Shown in pieces: positions 1-14,113 of a stretch of 64,000 nt of DNA; position 1 is the first letter of the stretch; every line of letters begins with the position of its first letter. The notes beneath the pieces are model-generated. The model searched no databases and was not told the origin of the DNA. It was given only the letters and a program-made list of their open reading frames with translations. Made by a program: the position numbers and the translations under genes. Source of the stretch: Steromphala cineraria (taxonomy: Eukaryota > Mollusca > Gastropoda > Trochida > Trochidae); NCBI GenBank assembly GCA_916613615.1, contig OU744736.1, forward strand, positions 2,276,330 to 2,340,329, written 5' to 3'.

Positions 1-300
1 GTTAGTGATATATTGAAAATTAATGATTGTATGGATAGTTGAGGGTGATGTTAATATTTAGTGAATGATTAGTGATGGTATAAATGGTTGGGGATGGTAT
101 AAATGGTTAGTGATGGTATAGATAGTTAGTGATGGTATAAATGGTTAGTGATGGTATAAATGGTTAGTGATGGTATAAATGGTTAGTGATGGTATAGATG
201 GTATTTTGAGAATTAATGATGGTATGGATGGTTTAGGGTGATGTTAATGTTTAGTGATGGTTAGTGATGGTATTAGTGATGGTTAGTGATTGCACTGTTG
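1..300. repeat. 19-bp minisatellite with a higher-order duplication
   Basis: About eight copies of a 19-bp unit (GGTTAGTGATGGTATAAAT) run from roughly 66 to 210. A longer flanking module, with AATGATGGTATGGATGGTT and GGTGATGTTAATRTTTAGTGA, occurs before the array (about 20-66) and again after it (about 213-260), so the array is also part of a ~195-bp repeat. The window edge cuts it. Seen directly; no coding potential. Confidence 0.85.
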
Positions 301-1089
301 GTTAATGAATGGTTTCTGTTCATACTACCAATTATGGAACCAATCTAAGCAACACAATGATATATTCAGAATCAACGATACAACTAGAACATCAGGCGTA
401 TCCGAACCTTTCTATTTCTGAGATAATACAAATGTAGAAGTAGCCAGTTGAGTGACTATCCAGTAAAAAAAGAACGACTTTATCTGTTCCCAAGTCTGAC
501 TTATCAGTGTTCTAGTAGCACCAGTTGTCTGTGTGTAACTATTCTGTTGTGGATTCAGTGGTTGTTGAGAGTTGGGTTCGATAGCGCAGACTGGAAGTAC
601 ATTGTACCCTCTAATCTAACAGACTGTCTGTCTTCACCAGATAGATGTTGTAATTACCATCCTGGGAGAGGGCTAGTGGTCTGATAGTTGCTCCCTCTGT
701 TGGCTCAGTGTTACCTGTGGTTGAGATACCTTAACAAGCACCTGTCTTTGTATTGTAGATAATGCCCCTGAGAGTTGTACTGGTAGATATGACTTTATTA
801 TGTCAATCATTAGTAAAGATAAGAAAGATTTGACTTAACTATGATTGGATGCCCAACTCTGATTCTGAAAAGTTGTGAAGGGTGTTTTTTAGCAAAAGCC
901 ATTGTGGTTTTCTTCTATGAATTATGACTTTATTATTTCAATCCTTAATAAAGGTAAATATTGTGTTCTGACTTTGCTCGAAACTGAAGTATGATTAATT
1001 TTTTTGTTCTAAATAGGCATGGACTTATTTTAAACCTTTTGTAAATTGTAAAAGTAAATTTTAACTTTAAAATTTATCATATCATATGA
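301..1089. other. AT-rich stretch, nothing recognised
   Basis: I see no gene, RNA or clear repeat here. The open frame at 448-684 begins with a non-ATG codon, has AT-rich codon use and no splice support, so I treat it as chance. Confidence 0.5.
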
Positions 1090-1320
1090 ACTGCAATAGT
1101 TCTGGCACCACCATATGTAAGAAGATTGAGAAGAGTTAAAGAAAGGACATCATTTTGTCAATCACTATCATTGATATGTTGGAAGCACAATTTGTTGGCA
1201 GAATTCATTAGTTCAGCTGGCACACAATTAGTTGAAATTTCCGAAGGTGAAAGGTCATTGACATGGTCACCTGATTTGAGCCCCATCAACCATTACTCAG
1301 AACAGAAACACACTAAGGTA
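1090..1320 (+). CDS. Weak candidate internal exon (unrecognised)
   Basis: An open frame runs from the stop codon at 1087-1089 to a consensus-like donor AAG|GTATGA at 1321. It could encode about 76 residues, including the stretch ERTSFCQSLSLICW and a C-terminal part GERSLTWSPDLSP. No strong polypyrimidine-AG acceptor is evident upstream; the best AG is near 1119-1124. Codon use is AT-rich, unlike the GC3-rich islands at 15.9, 16.1 and 37.6 kb. An open frame of this length is expected by chance in 64 kb. I do not recognise a protein family. Confidence 0.12.
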
Positions 1321-1949
1321 TGAGTTTGACCTGATTTCAATAATATTGTTAAACTTACAAGTTTCTGATCTCAATTTCAGCCTGAGAAAATGTCAGTATA
1401 GAGAATGTTCTAAAGTATACCTTTTGCCCTTATATCTATTTTTTATATTTTTAGTAGCAAGTTCAAATCAAGCAAACTAAAAGCTTCAGTAATGCACTTG
1501 GTAACAATGGCTGATATTACTCAGTTCTGTCCATTATAGTTAACCCAGAATCTCAACAAAGCAGTTGTTTTTTCACATGTTGCTGTTCATTATAGACTCA
1601 GATCAACACATGCACCTGCCTGAAGGTATCATAATTGTGGTCCGAAAACTAAGATAAAGTATCAGGATGATATACTTTGGCTTGTCTGCTCTATGCTTGA
1701 GAAAGATCTGCTCTGAGTGGTGTTCACAAAACCCTCAAAAGTAGTGTATGTTATGATATAATCTGTTCTTTTGTTTATCTAGGCCATGAAGGTGTTCATG
1801 TTTACCATATAAATTTCTCAACAAAATCCTGGATGGTAGCTGTTGTTGTGATGGTCAAATTCAGACAATGATAACTAATTCAGAACTGTGAATAATATCA
1901 AGTGAGAAACATTCTGCATGCATTACCAGACTTACACAATAAAAGCTTT
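1321..1949. other. Non-coding AT-rich stretch, nothing recognised
   Basis: No open frame, RNA gene or repeat could be supported between the weak exon candidate and the ~32-bp array. Confidence 0.5.
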
Positions 1950-2665
1950 GGAATAAAGGATGTCATGATCAGGATCAGATATACCATGCCATAAATTATT
2001 ATAAAAATCAGGTATCTCCTGGAATAAAGGGTGTCATGATCAGGTATTCTCTGTAATAAAGGGTGTCATTATCAGGTATTCCCTATTATAAAGGGTGTTA
2101 TGTACAGGTATTCCCTTGATTGAAGCGTGTCATGAGGAGGTATTTCCTGGAATAAAGGGTGTCATGATCAGGTATTTCCTGGAATAAAGGGTGTCATGAT
2201 CAGGTATTTCCTGGCATAAAAGGTGTCAGGATCAGGTATTTCAAAAATAGAGGGTGTCATGATCAGGTATTCCCTGAAATAAAGGGTGTCATGATCAGGT
2301 ATTCCCTGGAATAAAGGGTGTCATGAGGAGGTATTCCCTGGAATCAAGGGTGTCATTATCAGGTATTTCAAAAATAAAAGGTGTCAGAATCAGGTATTCC
2401 CTATTATAAAGGGTGTTATGATCAGGTATTTCCTGGAATAAAGGGTGTCATTATCATATATTCCCTGTAATAAAGGGTGTCATAATCAGGTATTTCCTGC
2501 CATAAAGGGTAAAAAGATCAGGTTTTTTCAAGAATAAAGGGTGAGGTATATCCTTGAATGAAGGTTGTCATGATGACATATTTTCCATTATGAGGTATTT
2601 CATGAAATAAAGGATTTCAGGATCAGGTATTTCTTGAAATAAAGGGTGTCATAATCAGATATTTT
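1950..2665. repeat. ~32-bp minisatellite, about 20 units
   Basis: A unit close to GGTATTTCCTGGAATAAA + GGGTGTCATGATCA recurs about 20 times. Variants include Cs for Ts in TTCC, 'ATGAGGAGG' for 'ATGATCAGG', and small deletions. The first units (1950-2010) and last units (2570-2665) are the most diverged, and the middle (about 2130-2350) is the most uniform. This is the usual edge-decay pattern of a tandem array. Confidence 0.9.
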
Positions 2666-4267
2666 CCGGGAAAAATATAGACTGATCAAATGATGAAAAC
2701 TTCTTTATTCTTGGAATGCTAGGTACCATTTTGCCCTTGGCAGGTAATAGTGAGGAGAAGGGTACACAGGATTGTTGGTGATAAACAACAAGAGTAATTA
2801 CCTAGTATTAGAAAACAACAAAGAAAACTGTTTTAACAATCAATCTTGTTTTATTTATATATAATCTTAAATCTTAAAAGTACAATGAGTTAATTGTCAT
2901 TGATGTTATGTTCCTTTGTCCCCCTGCCAATACAAGTGTTAAACAATTATTATTTTAATACCTGACTGTACGATAAGCACATGTTGTGTGAGATTATGTA
3001 GCCAGTAATAGGCTGGACAAACTGCAACCAATTTTGTAATTTTTATTTTAATGAAAGTGCTGTAAAGATTGCTATAATTGCAGGAGCTATGATAAACATA
3101 TGTTAATGTTAGATTACGAAGCCTCCATCTAAGTGGCTTAGAACAGCTGAAGGTTATGGGGATATGTGATACATTATCTGCACATTATACTCTTAATGTG
3201 ATCAGCAACAGTTTGCTTGTGGACCTTCAAAGACATTATAGTGTTGGATGAACACTGAATATACCTGGTGAACTCACAAGTCAAGGCTATGGTTATTAGA
3301 CTTAATGGGGTCCGTGATATCTTGCTATTTATACTGGAAATGCGTGGAAGCGTTTTATGAAGTCTTGTCTATTTTGGGTTAATCTGATCTGGGAACCATA
3401 AAATATATTTGTGTTGCTTTGTTGTGGTTCCAAGGTGCAAATATTGATCCAGAGGTTATTTAAAATATTTTGAAGAATTTTTTTACAACTGGGTTGAATT
3501 ATTTTTGGTTTAAAAAAGCGTGAAACATGAAATTAAATTATTTCTAACAGATTGTTAATTATTTGATATTCTGTAATGAAAAATGTCTAAATTTGATTTA
3601 AATACCAAGATTCCTGAATGATTTTAAGATGGATAGCGCCTGGGTTGAATTAGTTTCAATCAAGATAGTGTGAAAAGGATAAAGCAATTGTGAATTTGAG
3701 CAAAGAACATTAAGCAAGAGGGTTTAATGTGTCATGTGCGAATTGTGAAACTTTGAGGATGAAATGTTGGTTAATCTTATAATCACTACTCCTTGATTGA
3801 TTTAAAACAGATAATACAAATTTTGAAGAATATCAAAGAAGATACAAGGGGTTATCTAATGAGAAGTTAAGAACATTTGTTTTGTTCATATTGTTCAGTA
3901 TTGTTGATATATATAAACATGATAAATTTCCAACCTATTTTCTTGTGTTGTTGATAATGACATTAAATCTATATCAAGACTTTTCTTTAAAAAAATAGGT
4001 TGTGTACCTATCCATAAATTGTCTCTATTCATCCTCAAACAAACACATAGAATGCCAATCGAAGATATTTATAACTAGTTTAATGGATGAATACAGAAAT
4101 CCATTTCTCTGACATTCCAGTGTAAGTGGTACCTATGTAAGCATATATATATGTAAGTATATAGGTATATATGTAAGTATGTGCTAATCACCTACAGCTG
4201 GAGACCGATATGACAGGACTGGCACACTGTCAGGGTCTCGTAGACTGACACTAAGACACTGGAAATA
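2666..4267. other. AT-rich stretch; small TATG-rich patch at 4141-4185
   Basis: No gene seen. A short low-complexity run of ATATATGTAAGTATATAGG type lies at 4141-4185. The rest is unique-looking AT-rich DNA. Confidence 0.5.
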
Positions 4268-5375
4268 TTTCTCAAAAATATTTCATTGCATAAGAAAGGA
4301 GAAATCATATTCTATATTATTTACTTATACTCTTGTGAACTGTACCTGATTTCATTTAACATGCAGTCTCTGTTAAATAATTTAAACAAAAATGTCATTG
4401 CATAACAAGGGAGAAATCATATTCTTTATTATCTATTCATATTCTTGTGAACTGTTCTTCATTTCATTTAACATCCTTTGTAAAATAATTCTTAAAAAAT
4501 ATTTTGTTGCATAACAAGGGAGAAATCATATTCTTTATTATCTATTCATATTCTTGTGAACTGTTCTTCATTTCATTTAACAGTCTCTGTAAAATTATTC
4601 TTGAAAATAATATTTCATGGCATAATAGGAGAAATCATATTCTTTATTATCTATTTATACTCTTGTGAACTGTTCTTGATTTCATTTAACAGTCTGTAAA
4701 ATAATTCTTAAAAAAATTATTTCATTGCAAAAGAATCGAAAAATAATATTTTTTATTATTATGTATACTCTTGTGAACTGTTCTTCATTTCATTTAACAT
4801 CCTTTGTAAAATAATTCTTAAAAAATATTTTGTTGCATAACAAGGGAGAAATCATATTCTTTATTATCTATTCATATTCTTGTGAACTGTTCTTCATTTC
4901 ATTTAACAGTCTCTGTAAAATAATTCTTAAAAACATTATTTCATTGCATAAGAAAGGAGAAATCATATTCTTTATTATTTACGTATACTCTTGTGAACTG
5001 TTCTTCATTTCATTTAACATCCTTTGTAAAATAATTCTTAAAAAATATTTTGTTGCATAAGAAAGGAGAAATCATATTCTTTATTATCTATTCATATTCT
5101 TGTGAACTGTTCTTCATTTCATTTAACAGTCTCTGTAAAGTAAGTAAAGTAAAGTAATTTAAAAAATATTATATTATTTGATAAGAGGTTACAGAGAAAT
5201 AACATTCTTTATTATAAACTTATACTTTTGTAATCTGTTCATGATTTCATTCAAATGTAAAATTTCTTGAGTTGATGACTATACTTGTAAATGAGTGGTT
5301 ATGGTGAAACAAATAATCTCTGGAAATGATTTGTTTTTTATTCGATAAGAAAGAAACTTTAGAGAAATCATATTC
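4268..5375. repeat. ~115-bp tandem array, about 9-10 units
   Basis: Each unit contains GGAGAAATCATATTCTTTAT, then TTCTTGTGAACTGTTCTTC, then a stretch ending in TAAAATAATTCTTAAAAA. Clear copies of the first box start near 4298, 4410, 4528, 4626, 4846, 4966 and 5065; a degenerate one is near 4736, and decayed ones near 5190 and 5352. The small open frame across 4830-5060 is simply two units translated in series and is not a gene. Confidence 0.9.
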
Positions 5376-8300
5376 TTTATCTTACCATCAGATTATGAGA
5401 CGTTTCTTTTTTAGATGACCTTAATGAACTATGAAATGAGCTGTTTGTAGTGGTCACATCTGTTGAAGTAATAAACCTTTTTCATCCATAGATCATAAAT
5501 TAACTTCTTTGTTACCTACGAGGACAGTCATATCGAGGTTCATTTATTTAATACAATGAAAAAATGTTGTTCATAAATATTCAAATATTCCAATCTATGA
5601 AAGACTTTTGAAATTTCGAAACTCTGTGAACCCATAGACAATTTTCAGAGTATTATATGAAAACAACCTTGCTGTGCAGCCAACTTGAAATCCAATTATT
5701 AGGAGCCTTGCTCAAATTGAAGTGGGATCTATTCTAATAAAGTTACAGGAAAAAGGAAGGCCGTTTAAAAAAAGTAGTAAATGACTCGCTCAATATTCAT
5801 TGGAAGATAGAACTTCAAACGGTTCAGAGTAACTTTATGTGATTGGTGAGCAACGCAGCAGTTAAGCAATGATCGTTATGAATGCTTTATGTTTGACACT
5901 TTTATGAATTATTTTAGAAACTTTAACAATTTGCATCAATTGCCGATTTGAAAAGGTGAAATCGAGTTTGACAAACTGATGTAATGTTATTCAAGTTTTG
6001 AAAAAATTGTAAATAAAAATGATATGAAATTAAAATTGATAATCGATAATTGGGTTGTTCCTCAGTTTCCAACTTTCATATGTTGCAAATTTGTTGTGAC
6101 ATTATTATCAAAATTTCTACAAATTATCTCTGTTCTATAAATCTGAATCCCTTAAATTCTTTCATTTTCTGGAATTCAGTATTGTGATTATGAGACAGTT
6201 GAATGTGATATATACAAATAAATATCATATTTTACATGTGTGCGCCATTGCCATTGCCATGAACATTAATATTATTGTTTCAGCTTGAGTTTCTATGTTT
6301 TTTCTTTTTTGATGTCACAATAACTTTGATTATGATGTCACAATTGCAAGCTGACATTTGGATGACATTTTATGTACTCAAATGTAATGGAATCAAATAG
6401 TAACACCTTGGTGTTGGTTATTGTAAACTTTTGTTGAACTATTGCAAAACGATCAAATTCACACTAGTTTCATAAGTTCAAATGTTGAAGCTGTATCTAT
6501 TTGAAATCAACTGTACATGTGTCATCAAACTAATATATTTCAAATGATTGTATCATATCAGAACTTATTACAAATGTGCACAGTCATAAGGGGTTTAATA
6601 TTTTCAAACAATGCCTTAGGACCAATATCACTTTTCCAATAGTATAATGTCATGAACAACGCTTTGATGTCACAGGTCACCTATGACATTGTGTTCTGAC
6701 ATCTAGGTTTGCCTATGATGTTGCATCTGATGTCGCCAATGAGACTGAAGTCCATAAGTACTGGGGGATGTTAATACCCTATGTTTGGAAGTAGATTTTG
6801 AGTAATTTAGAGACTGCAGTATTAAAGAGAATACCATATTCTTGCCCATAATATGTATCATATCAGAACACATTCTGTCATACCATTACTTTATTGTCCA
6901 TATACTGTTCATTGGTATTTTATGTGTTCTTTGATATCATATTCTGCTTTCAAATGAAATGAGAACCCTCCCACTAGATCTTGGATCATTTAATGCCCAA
7001 ACTATACAGTAGCCATATCTTTTGATAATCTCATCCCCTCTACAGTACCATCAATTTTCGTCCTTGGAGAATTTTTCAGGAAAATGTCACGGTTTATTGT
7101 TCAATTTTATTTCTCTTTATCAGGCTATCCAATCAAGAATATCCCATTCCTAAAAAACCTTGATCGGGCAGCACCTTCTTGCACTGTGAAGAATTATTGT
7201 ACCAGAGAATCATTACATTTATTGTCCAGCATGTTTTTTTGTTGATGATTACTTGAAAGCTTCCCAAAGTGTAAATTGTTAAAAAAAATAAGTTTTTTTG
7301 GTTTCATGTTTTTTTTGGGGAAAAATAATTGATTGAAGACTTCCCTACTTCAAGATAATCTTTAACAAGATTCCTCATTTTTATTTCACCAAAATTTATT
7401 GAATTCCTATAACTTTCTCAAGATATAACTAAGACCAACTTCCCTAGTTCCTATGAATGACAATTACAAAAATGAAATATGTATGATAATTTAAGTTATG
7501 AGGTTAGTTATTAGATTAAATGTAGAGCTTGTCAGTTCATAGGTAAATTGCAATACATCTCTGGAAGAAAAGGGAACCGGTGTATGAAGATTTCTTGTAA
7601 TTCATAATACTCCTTGAGAAGTAAAGGGAATCATTTTCAATTTACTGTGTTTTTTTATTCAGGATAAACCATTTGCATTGCTAAATAAGTTTCTATTAAA
7701 TCCAAGACTATGAAATATGCCTCACCCATAAGTTGTTTTATTCTCCTGGAGTACATGTGTATACTGTGCTTGCCTTTGTATCTTTATTTCTTAAGTTAGC
7801 CTTCATGATATAAACATGATTTCATTTTTTCTTACAAGCCAGTAAGGTTTTGAAATAAAATCAAATATTTCATAATGTGGACATGACAAATTAAATTTGA
7901 TAACAATTTCTTTCAAGAAATATCATGAGATAGATTTAAAATGCTGCAATAACTTAACAATAAATCTCTTTTTTCATGATAAATTTATCAGTATAAAATT
8001 GATATAAATTCAAAAAACTTATTTTATGTAACATATTTGACATTGAAAGATCTTTTCAGATGGAAGGGTAAAACACTTGTACGTATTTCAAGTAGTTAAT
8101 TTTTATGCCATGAAATAACATTTACTAATGAATTTTCCAATGTAAAAACATCTTCAGAAAGTGCTTTAAGATTGCATCAATTATGAACATGAGGATAACT
8201 TACCTTTTACAAGCGGCTTCAAAGACCTTTAATTACCTTTTGACTGACATTTTAATAGATCAAACACTAATGATATGCAAACATCTTTTTACTACTATCT

Positions 8301-11300
8301 GAAAAAATTATGCCATGTTACATGAGATGAAGACTTGTATAGTAGATCAAGTATCAAAGTGTGTTGATATGTCTACTTCAAAATGACATGTGTTGGTTTG
8401 TGTCAAGGTGGATTTAGTTTTAGTTCTTCATCAGCATATGATTCTTAATCTGAGTACCAAGTGGGTCATCTGGAATAGGCCACAATATGATAGGGCTTCT
8501 ACAGGTACTCAAGAACTCAATATTTGAGTACTCAAGCCTGAGTCATTTTTAGCTGAACTTGATACCATTTTCTTGGAAAGAAGTAGAAGCTGAAAAGTGG
8601 AAATCACTGTTAATCATTGTTTGTCTGTAACATCTGAAGACAGATGATCAACATTATGATTTCAAAACATTGATGTCAAATATGTCATAATTATATGAGT
8701 ATTTGAGAGTAGAAATATATGTGTATGATATTTAGGCTGTTACATGATTTCTTGGGTAAAGATACAATTTCAGGTACTCAGCTCTGAGGCAAGTCTAACC
8801 CCTCAAGTACTTGGGTCCAATGGTTTGAACCCATAAACGCCCCAGAAAATGATAGGCTATGTCTGAATGTTTATTTTGGAGCTGATAGATAATCTAAAGG
8901 TAAATTTATTACAAACATCTTTAGATGTATAGTTTGATAACAATTAAGGTAAGATAATAACAACAAGACCAATATGTGGGATATGAAGGTATGTTATCAT
9001 TTTAAAGATATCCTTTGATAAAAATGCAAAATATCATTGCAAAGAAATAGAAACTTTATAACTATAATATATAAAATATCCTTCCGTTAAAAAGTCAAAA
9101 TATGTTGGTATAGGTTATTACGTTGATAACTTGACAAAAATATTCAAACAAAAAATCATTTCAAACCAATATCTTTCAAAACTGCAATAAGATAAATCTA
9201 AAGGTTAATCTTCTTTTGAAATGATTAATTTTGAGAAAAACAATGTCCAAAATCATCTCAAGCAATCAGACACATTAACTAAATTCTTCTCTTACCAAAC
9301 TGTCACTTCCATGTATATGAGCACCTTCAGTCATGCATATTCATTGGTACATGTCAACATCTCGGTACCAGTTGAGCGGGGAGATCCAAACATCTCGAGA
9401 TAAGACAGGTACTACGAGATATGTCGGTAGGTCAGTCCCCTTCAAACAATGATAGATCCGATGCAAATACCGCTTATTCCAAACTTGATCCATATAAGAC
9501 AGAGTCGCTTTCCTTGCTGTCCCTGGTGATGTGGTATTGCAAACATATGATTTTCTAATTGGGGATCTATGCGTCAATGGGGATCCATTTTGACTAAGAA
9601 GCTGTTGTTATCGATAATTGTCCTGGCTTGACCACATCGTTAGAGCTTAGCGATTGACTGGAATGGTCGATTGTCCACCAATTGTCCACCGATTGTCGCT
9701 ATCTCCGTATTGAAGCTGTCTGATAGTGAGCTCTTGTCCGAAAATTTCCATGAAAAATGTTTACTTTGCATTATTGGGTTAGAGGTGACAAACAATTCAA
9801 TGTGATAGAAATTATCTTATGAATGTTTCCATGAAATAGTTTACTTTGCTTTCACGGAAGAACTGAAAAATAGTTTAATTTTTTTATTACTAATACAATT
9901 ATTTATTTGTTAGATATTATCTAAGATAAACAGACTTGAAAATATGCGTCTGAGTATGAGCAGTAACTATTCTGAAAAATCTTTTCATTTTTTCTTCCTA
10001 CTCTTGTATTGACTAGATACTTATAGACACTTATTTGCTCAGATTTGATAGGAATGTTCCATCGTCAAAACTTAAATATATGTGAGAAGTGACATCCATA
10101 AGAATTGTCCTCATTGTTCAAAATTAAAATTAAAACATAATTGTCTCTAGTTTAAGAAATAATCAGTTTATTCAAGAAAGTAAAATAGCTCCAAGGATTC
10201 AATAATATGTTCATAAATGCTCCCCAAATATGATGATCAATTGCTTGAACTAGATAAACACGAACAATATATTGACCATTTTTTAATCGTACATATTTTT
10301 AAATTGTTGCCTATGAAACCCCAACTGCACTTCCATAAAATCAATTTTACTCCTACACTAATTGAATGTTTACTGTCACAAAATCGATATCAATAAATTT
10401 ATGTAAACATATAATTGATCTCTGTCGACAGCCTTCCCTGTTTATGAAAGGCTGAATAATGAAAATATTTAATGTTTCTTGGGCACATTCCTTTCAATAG
10501 TGACAAGGAACATTGGATTGGTGGGTTTCAAGAGAATGAGAGAGAAACACAATTTTCATTAGAAAACCCGTTTGGAAGTAACTTTAATTGATAGATAGTA
10601 TTTGACTTTTGTTTACAGACGAAAGATGTGGAATATTGAAGTTGGTCATAATGAAACTTATAATTTGAAAAAAACTCATGTTTAATGACAGAACGACCTG
10701 TCACTGAATTTCTAATTGAGAGTTAAAAAACAACAACGTGTTATGGCTTTTAATAGGTTTACAAAAACAAAACATGAATTGTTTAGAATTAAAATTGTAA
10801 GTTAAAATGTCTCTTTGGAAGGTGATTATGAATCATTTGTGTCATTTGGGCTCATCGGAAGCATGTATTTGTCGACTACTAATATATGAATCTGAATTTC
10901 ATAACTTTACACTAGGAAAAAGAAATTCTAGGGCATTGTTGCATCAATTTTACAGGAACATGTGAGTTTATTTGTCACCTACTGAAACACATATCTGTAA
11001 AATTAATATTTTATTGTTTGATATAGTGCTCACACTTACCAAATGTATTTTTGAACTAGAATTGTAATACTCTCCGACTTCATATAGTTCAAGAAAGTTA
11101 TACTACCCTTGTCACCATATAAGAAATTGTTTGTAAAGTGAATTATTTGTGTACAGCCTTATCCATTGGTATCATCTATAGATAGTATAAACTGTACCTA
11201 TGAAGAGGTTACCTAAGTGATGAAATTTGAAATATGAGTCCCTTTTCTATTTTTCCATGATATATGGCTTATAGTTTAAAGACAAATATTATGTTTAGTC

Positions 11301-11749
11301 ATTGTTGATGAAATGTAATGTAAAACTTCATGAACTGCCTGAACTTTCTGCTTTAAATACATTCTGAATTAAGGCATATAATATTTTTCATTGAAATGTT
11401 AGTTTTTTAAGGTTTATCACTGTAGCAAGAATTAGAATGAGAGCATGCACAACAAAAATAATGATACATGTCCAAAACAACTTTAACTGTGCAATTTCAA
11501 TAAAAGAAATTGTTTTAATGAAAATATTGTTACAAATAAATGCAACTTGGTGTTGTCAACTGTATATCTTCAAGTAATACACCTTTGTGTTGTCTCGTGG
11601 GTGTGGATATGATAAAGGGCAGAAAATGTTGGCTTGGAAAGTAATATTCATCAGCATTGATTACTGGCGCTGTTAATTAATCTTTTAATAACGATAAGTA
11701 ATTGCTTGTAACACATCATGAAAGGTCATGGGTCAAATCTGCATGTAAT
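5376..11749. other. Long AT-rich stretch without recognisable genes
   Basis: I read through both strands and found no splice-bounded GC3-rich island, RNA gene, TIR pair or clear tandem array. A slightly less AT-rich patch at 9350-9730 has repeated words (ATTGTCCACCAATTGTCC and ATTGTCCACCGATTGTC near 9672-9705). It carries two overlapping chance frames on opposite strands, and I could not assign it. Confidence 0.45.
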
Positions 11750-11965
11750 TATACAGAGGGAAGCTTATTTGAATAATGTAAGTCATAGAAGGGACCTATT
11801 GGAATAGCGTAAAATGTAATTATACATATAGGAAGCTTATTGGAATAGCGTAAAATGTAATTATACATATAGGAAGCTTATTGGAATAGTGTAAAATGTA
11901 ATTATACATATAGGAAGCTTATTGGAATAGTGTAAGTAATTACAGAGGGCTGCCTATTGAAACAG
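11750..11965. repeat. 41-bp tandem repeat, about 4-5 units
   Basis: Three nearly identical units contain ATAGGAAGCTTATTGGAATA followed by GYGTAAAATGTAATTATACA. They are flanked by diverged units on the left (GGGAAGCTTATTTGAATAA) and right (GGGCTGCCTATTGAAACAG). Seen directly. Confidence 0.9.
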
Positions 11966-14113
11966 TATAAGTAATGGGATGCAGTTATGCAGAACAATAG
12001 CTGTGATTTCTCATTTTCATTTTTCCTCATGTACATATCTAGACTGTCTTGAAGACAAAGAATTTATCGTTTAATGGCATAACTCACTTATAAATATGAA
12101 ACTTCACTGAGAAACTAATGTGGCACTTGATTTATTGATATTGAACTTCTTTATTGCATCCTATGGGATGTATTGTCACAGATACTGACAGCATTGTGAA
12201 ACAAGTGATACTAATTTTATGATATAAAATGCAGAGTAATGTTTTTGTATTTAAATCGTAATAGTAATGTAATTTTGTAAATTCTAAATTCTTATGTTTA
12301 AATTTTTCATTAAAGTTATATTTGGTCTTAAATATCTTATGTAAAAAAAAAATTTTAACTTTGAGGGCAAATATGTTACTGTGAATAATTGTTATATGCA
12401 TTAGTAAAAAAGGTTGAATAATTATTATGAATCTGCGAAGTTGCAAAATATATCTTAGACATGTCAACAACATCATGTACCGAACATCCTCTATAATGTT
12501 TGCAGAAATTTTTCATATTTTCAATTCAAGACTGTTGTTTTTCCTAATTCTTTCAGACATTTTCAATTTTAAAATTGAGCCAACTTTAGGTTTCCAATTT
12601 AAGAGCAAAACTGTCATGTATAACTGCAATTTGTTTTCTCATTTCTAAACAGAATCTTTAAGTGTTTTACGACTTCTGAATTATCTTTGATAATTGCATT
12701 GTTCACATTTATGAATGTTTTCAAAAGTTTTATTTTCCTACAATCATCATTACATGGAAAATACTTTGTTCTCTGAGAAATGAATTTTGTCTTGTAATCA
12801 TCTTTGATGTGATTCGGCTCAGTTGTATGCAATTGACTCAAATTTGAGATGACAAATTTAAGATTATGCATTATCTTAAAAACATTTAACATAATTCAAA
12901 TTGAAATCAATTTCTTTGCAAATGATTCAGATGAGTTTGTCCACCAATAAAATATGTCCATTGAATTTGTTATCAGAGCATGGGCATGTAAGGATCAAGT
13001 GGATTTCTAGTCTTACAACTACACTCTGAAAATGATTTTTTTTTCAATAAATCTGAATTTCAGAACTCAAGTCATATCATAGACTTGCTTAGACTTGCAT
13101 TTTATTTTAGGGTCTAGCTGAAAGACTAGTGGGTTTCTCCAAGACAGTTTATTAGTACAAGAGATTCATCAAGTCAGAGAGTATATTTATTAGACTAACA
13201 TAGTTTCAGAAGTATTTTTTCAATATTGACAATATTTTAAAACAATTAAACAAATTAGAGCCCAGAAGATGCTTTAACAACAAACCTGAGTGATCTAGAC
13301 TTGCTATACTGCAGTAGACTTGGTTGGTCGTCAATTGAATATTTCTGCTTTAGGGTCTGGATGACAGACTATATATTTATCTATGCTTCTCTTACAGAAA
13401 TATCATAAAGAATTTAGCAAGTACTTGAGAATGCTCCCAGATCCTTGATAAACTTAAATTGGACGAACTTGAACTCTACAATAGAAACTTGCTACAAGTT
13501 CATTGATATGCAGCATTATGCCTGGTTTTATTTTTTTATGTCTTTTTCAAGATGTGCAAAAATTTATCATCTAAAATGTACATTTTGTTAATCTCAGTAT
13601 TTGTAAGTCTTTGCAAGAAATCAAAAGATAAATACATTAAGAAAGACAGTTTGAATCATAGTAACTCTTTCGTAATCTAGACCACAAAATATTTTAAGAA
13701 ATTCTATGGATGACAACTACTTTAAATGACAGTAGCGACTTTTCGATATAGATCCTTATACCACCAACTTCTAGAAGGCCACTCAAACAACTCGAAAAAA
13801 ATGTTTAAAAAAATGTTCTTAAGAATTGACATCACTCTCTATACATGTAAACATTCCCCTATTAGACTGTAGGGAACACATGTGGAGGGTTCAAGTCTGA
13901 GCTCTTGAATGAACGTAATAAACAAGAGTTTGATGAACTTGAGAGTAGTGTTTAACAGAAGCACTTCAATAACCACCTTGAGAAGAAACCTGCTATGTGA
14001 TGTATATATCAGAAAGCAGAGGGCAAGAGTCAGTGTTAGAACATTAAGGGAACAGTCTTAATCAAGGTATTTTTATGAAAACTTAAAAAAAATTGAACAT
14101 TCCAGTTCATGCA
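11966..14113. other. AT-rich stretch with a possible diverged duplication
   Basis: No gene supported. The words TTTAGGGTCTAGCTGAAAGACTA near 13108 and TTTAGGGTCTGGATGACAGACTA near 13352, each preceded by AGACTTGC-type words, suggest an old ~245-bp tandem duplication. The overlapping open frames at 12132-12892 lie on opposite strands, have AT-rich codon use and no splice support, and look like chance. Confidence 0.4.

Noticed and set aside
12125..12190. Further copy of the CAACTTCTTTATT family (TTGAACTTCTTTATTGCATC)
   Set aside because: Only the core word matches; neither the upstream GATGATAAT block nor the downstream TTTCGACA-like box is present.
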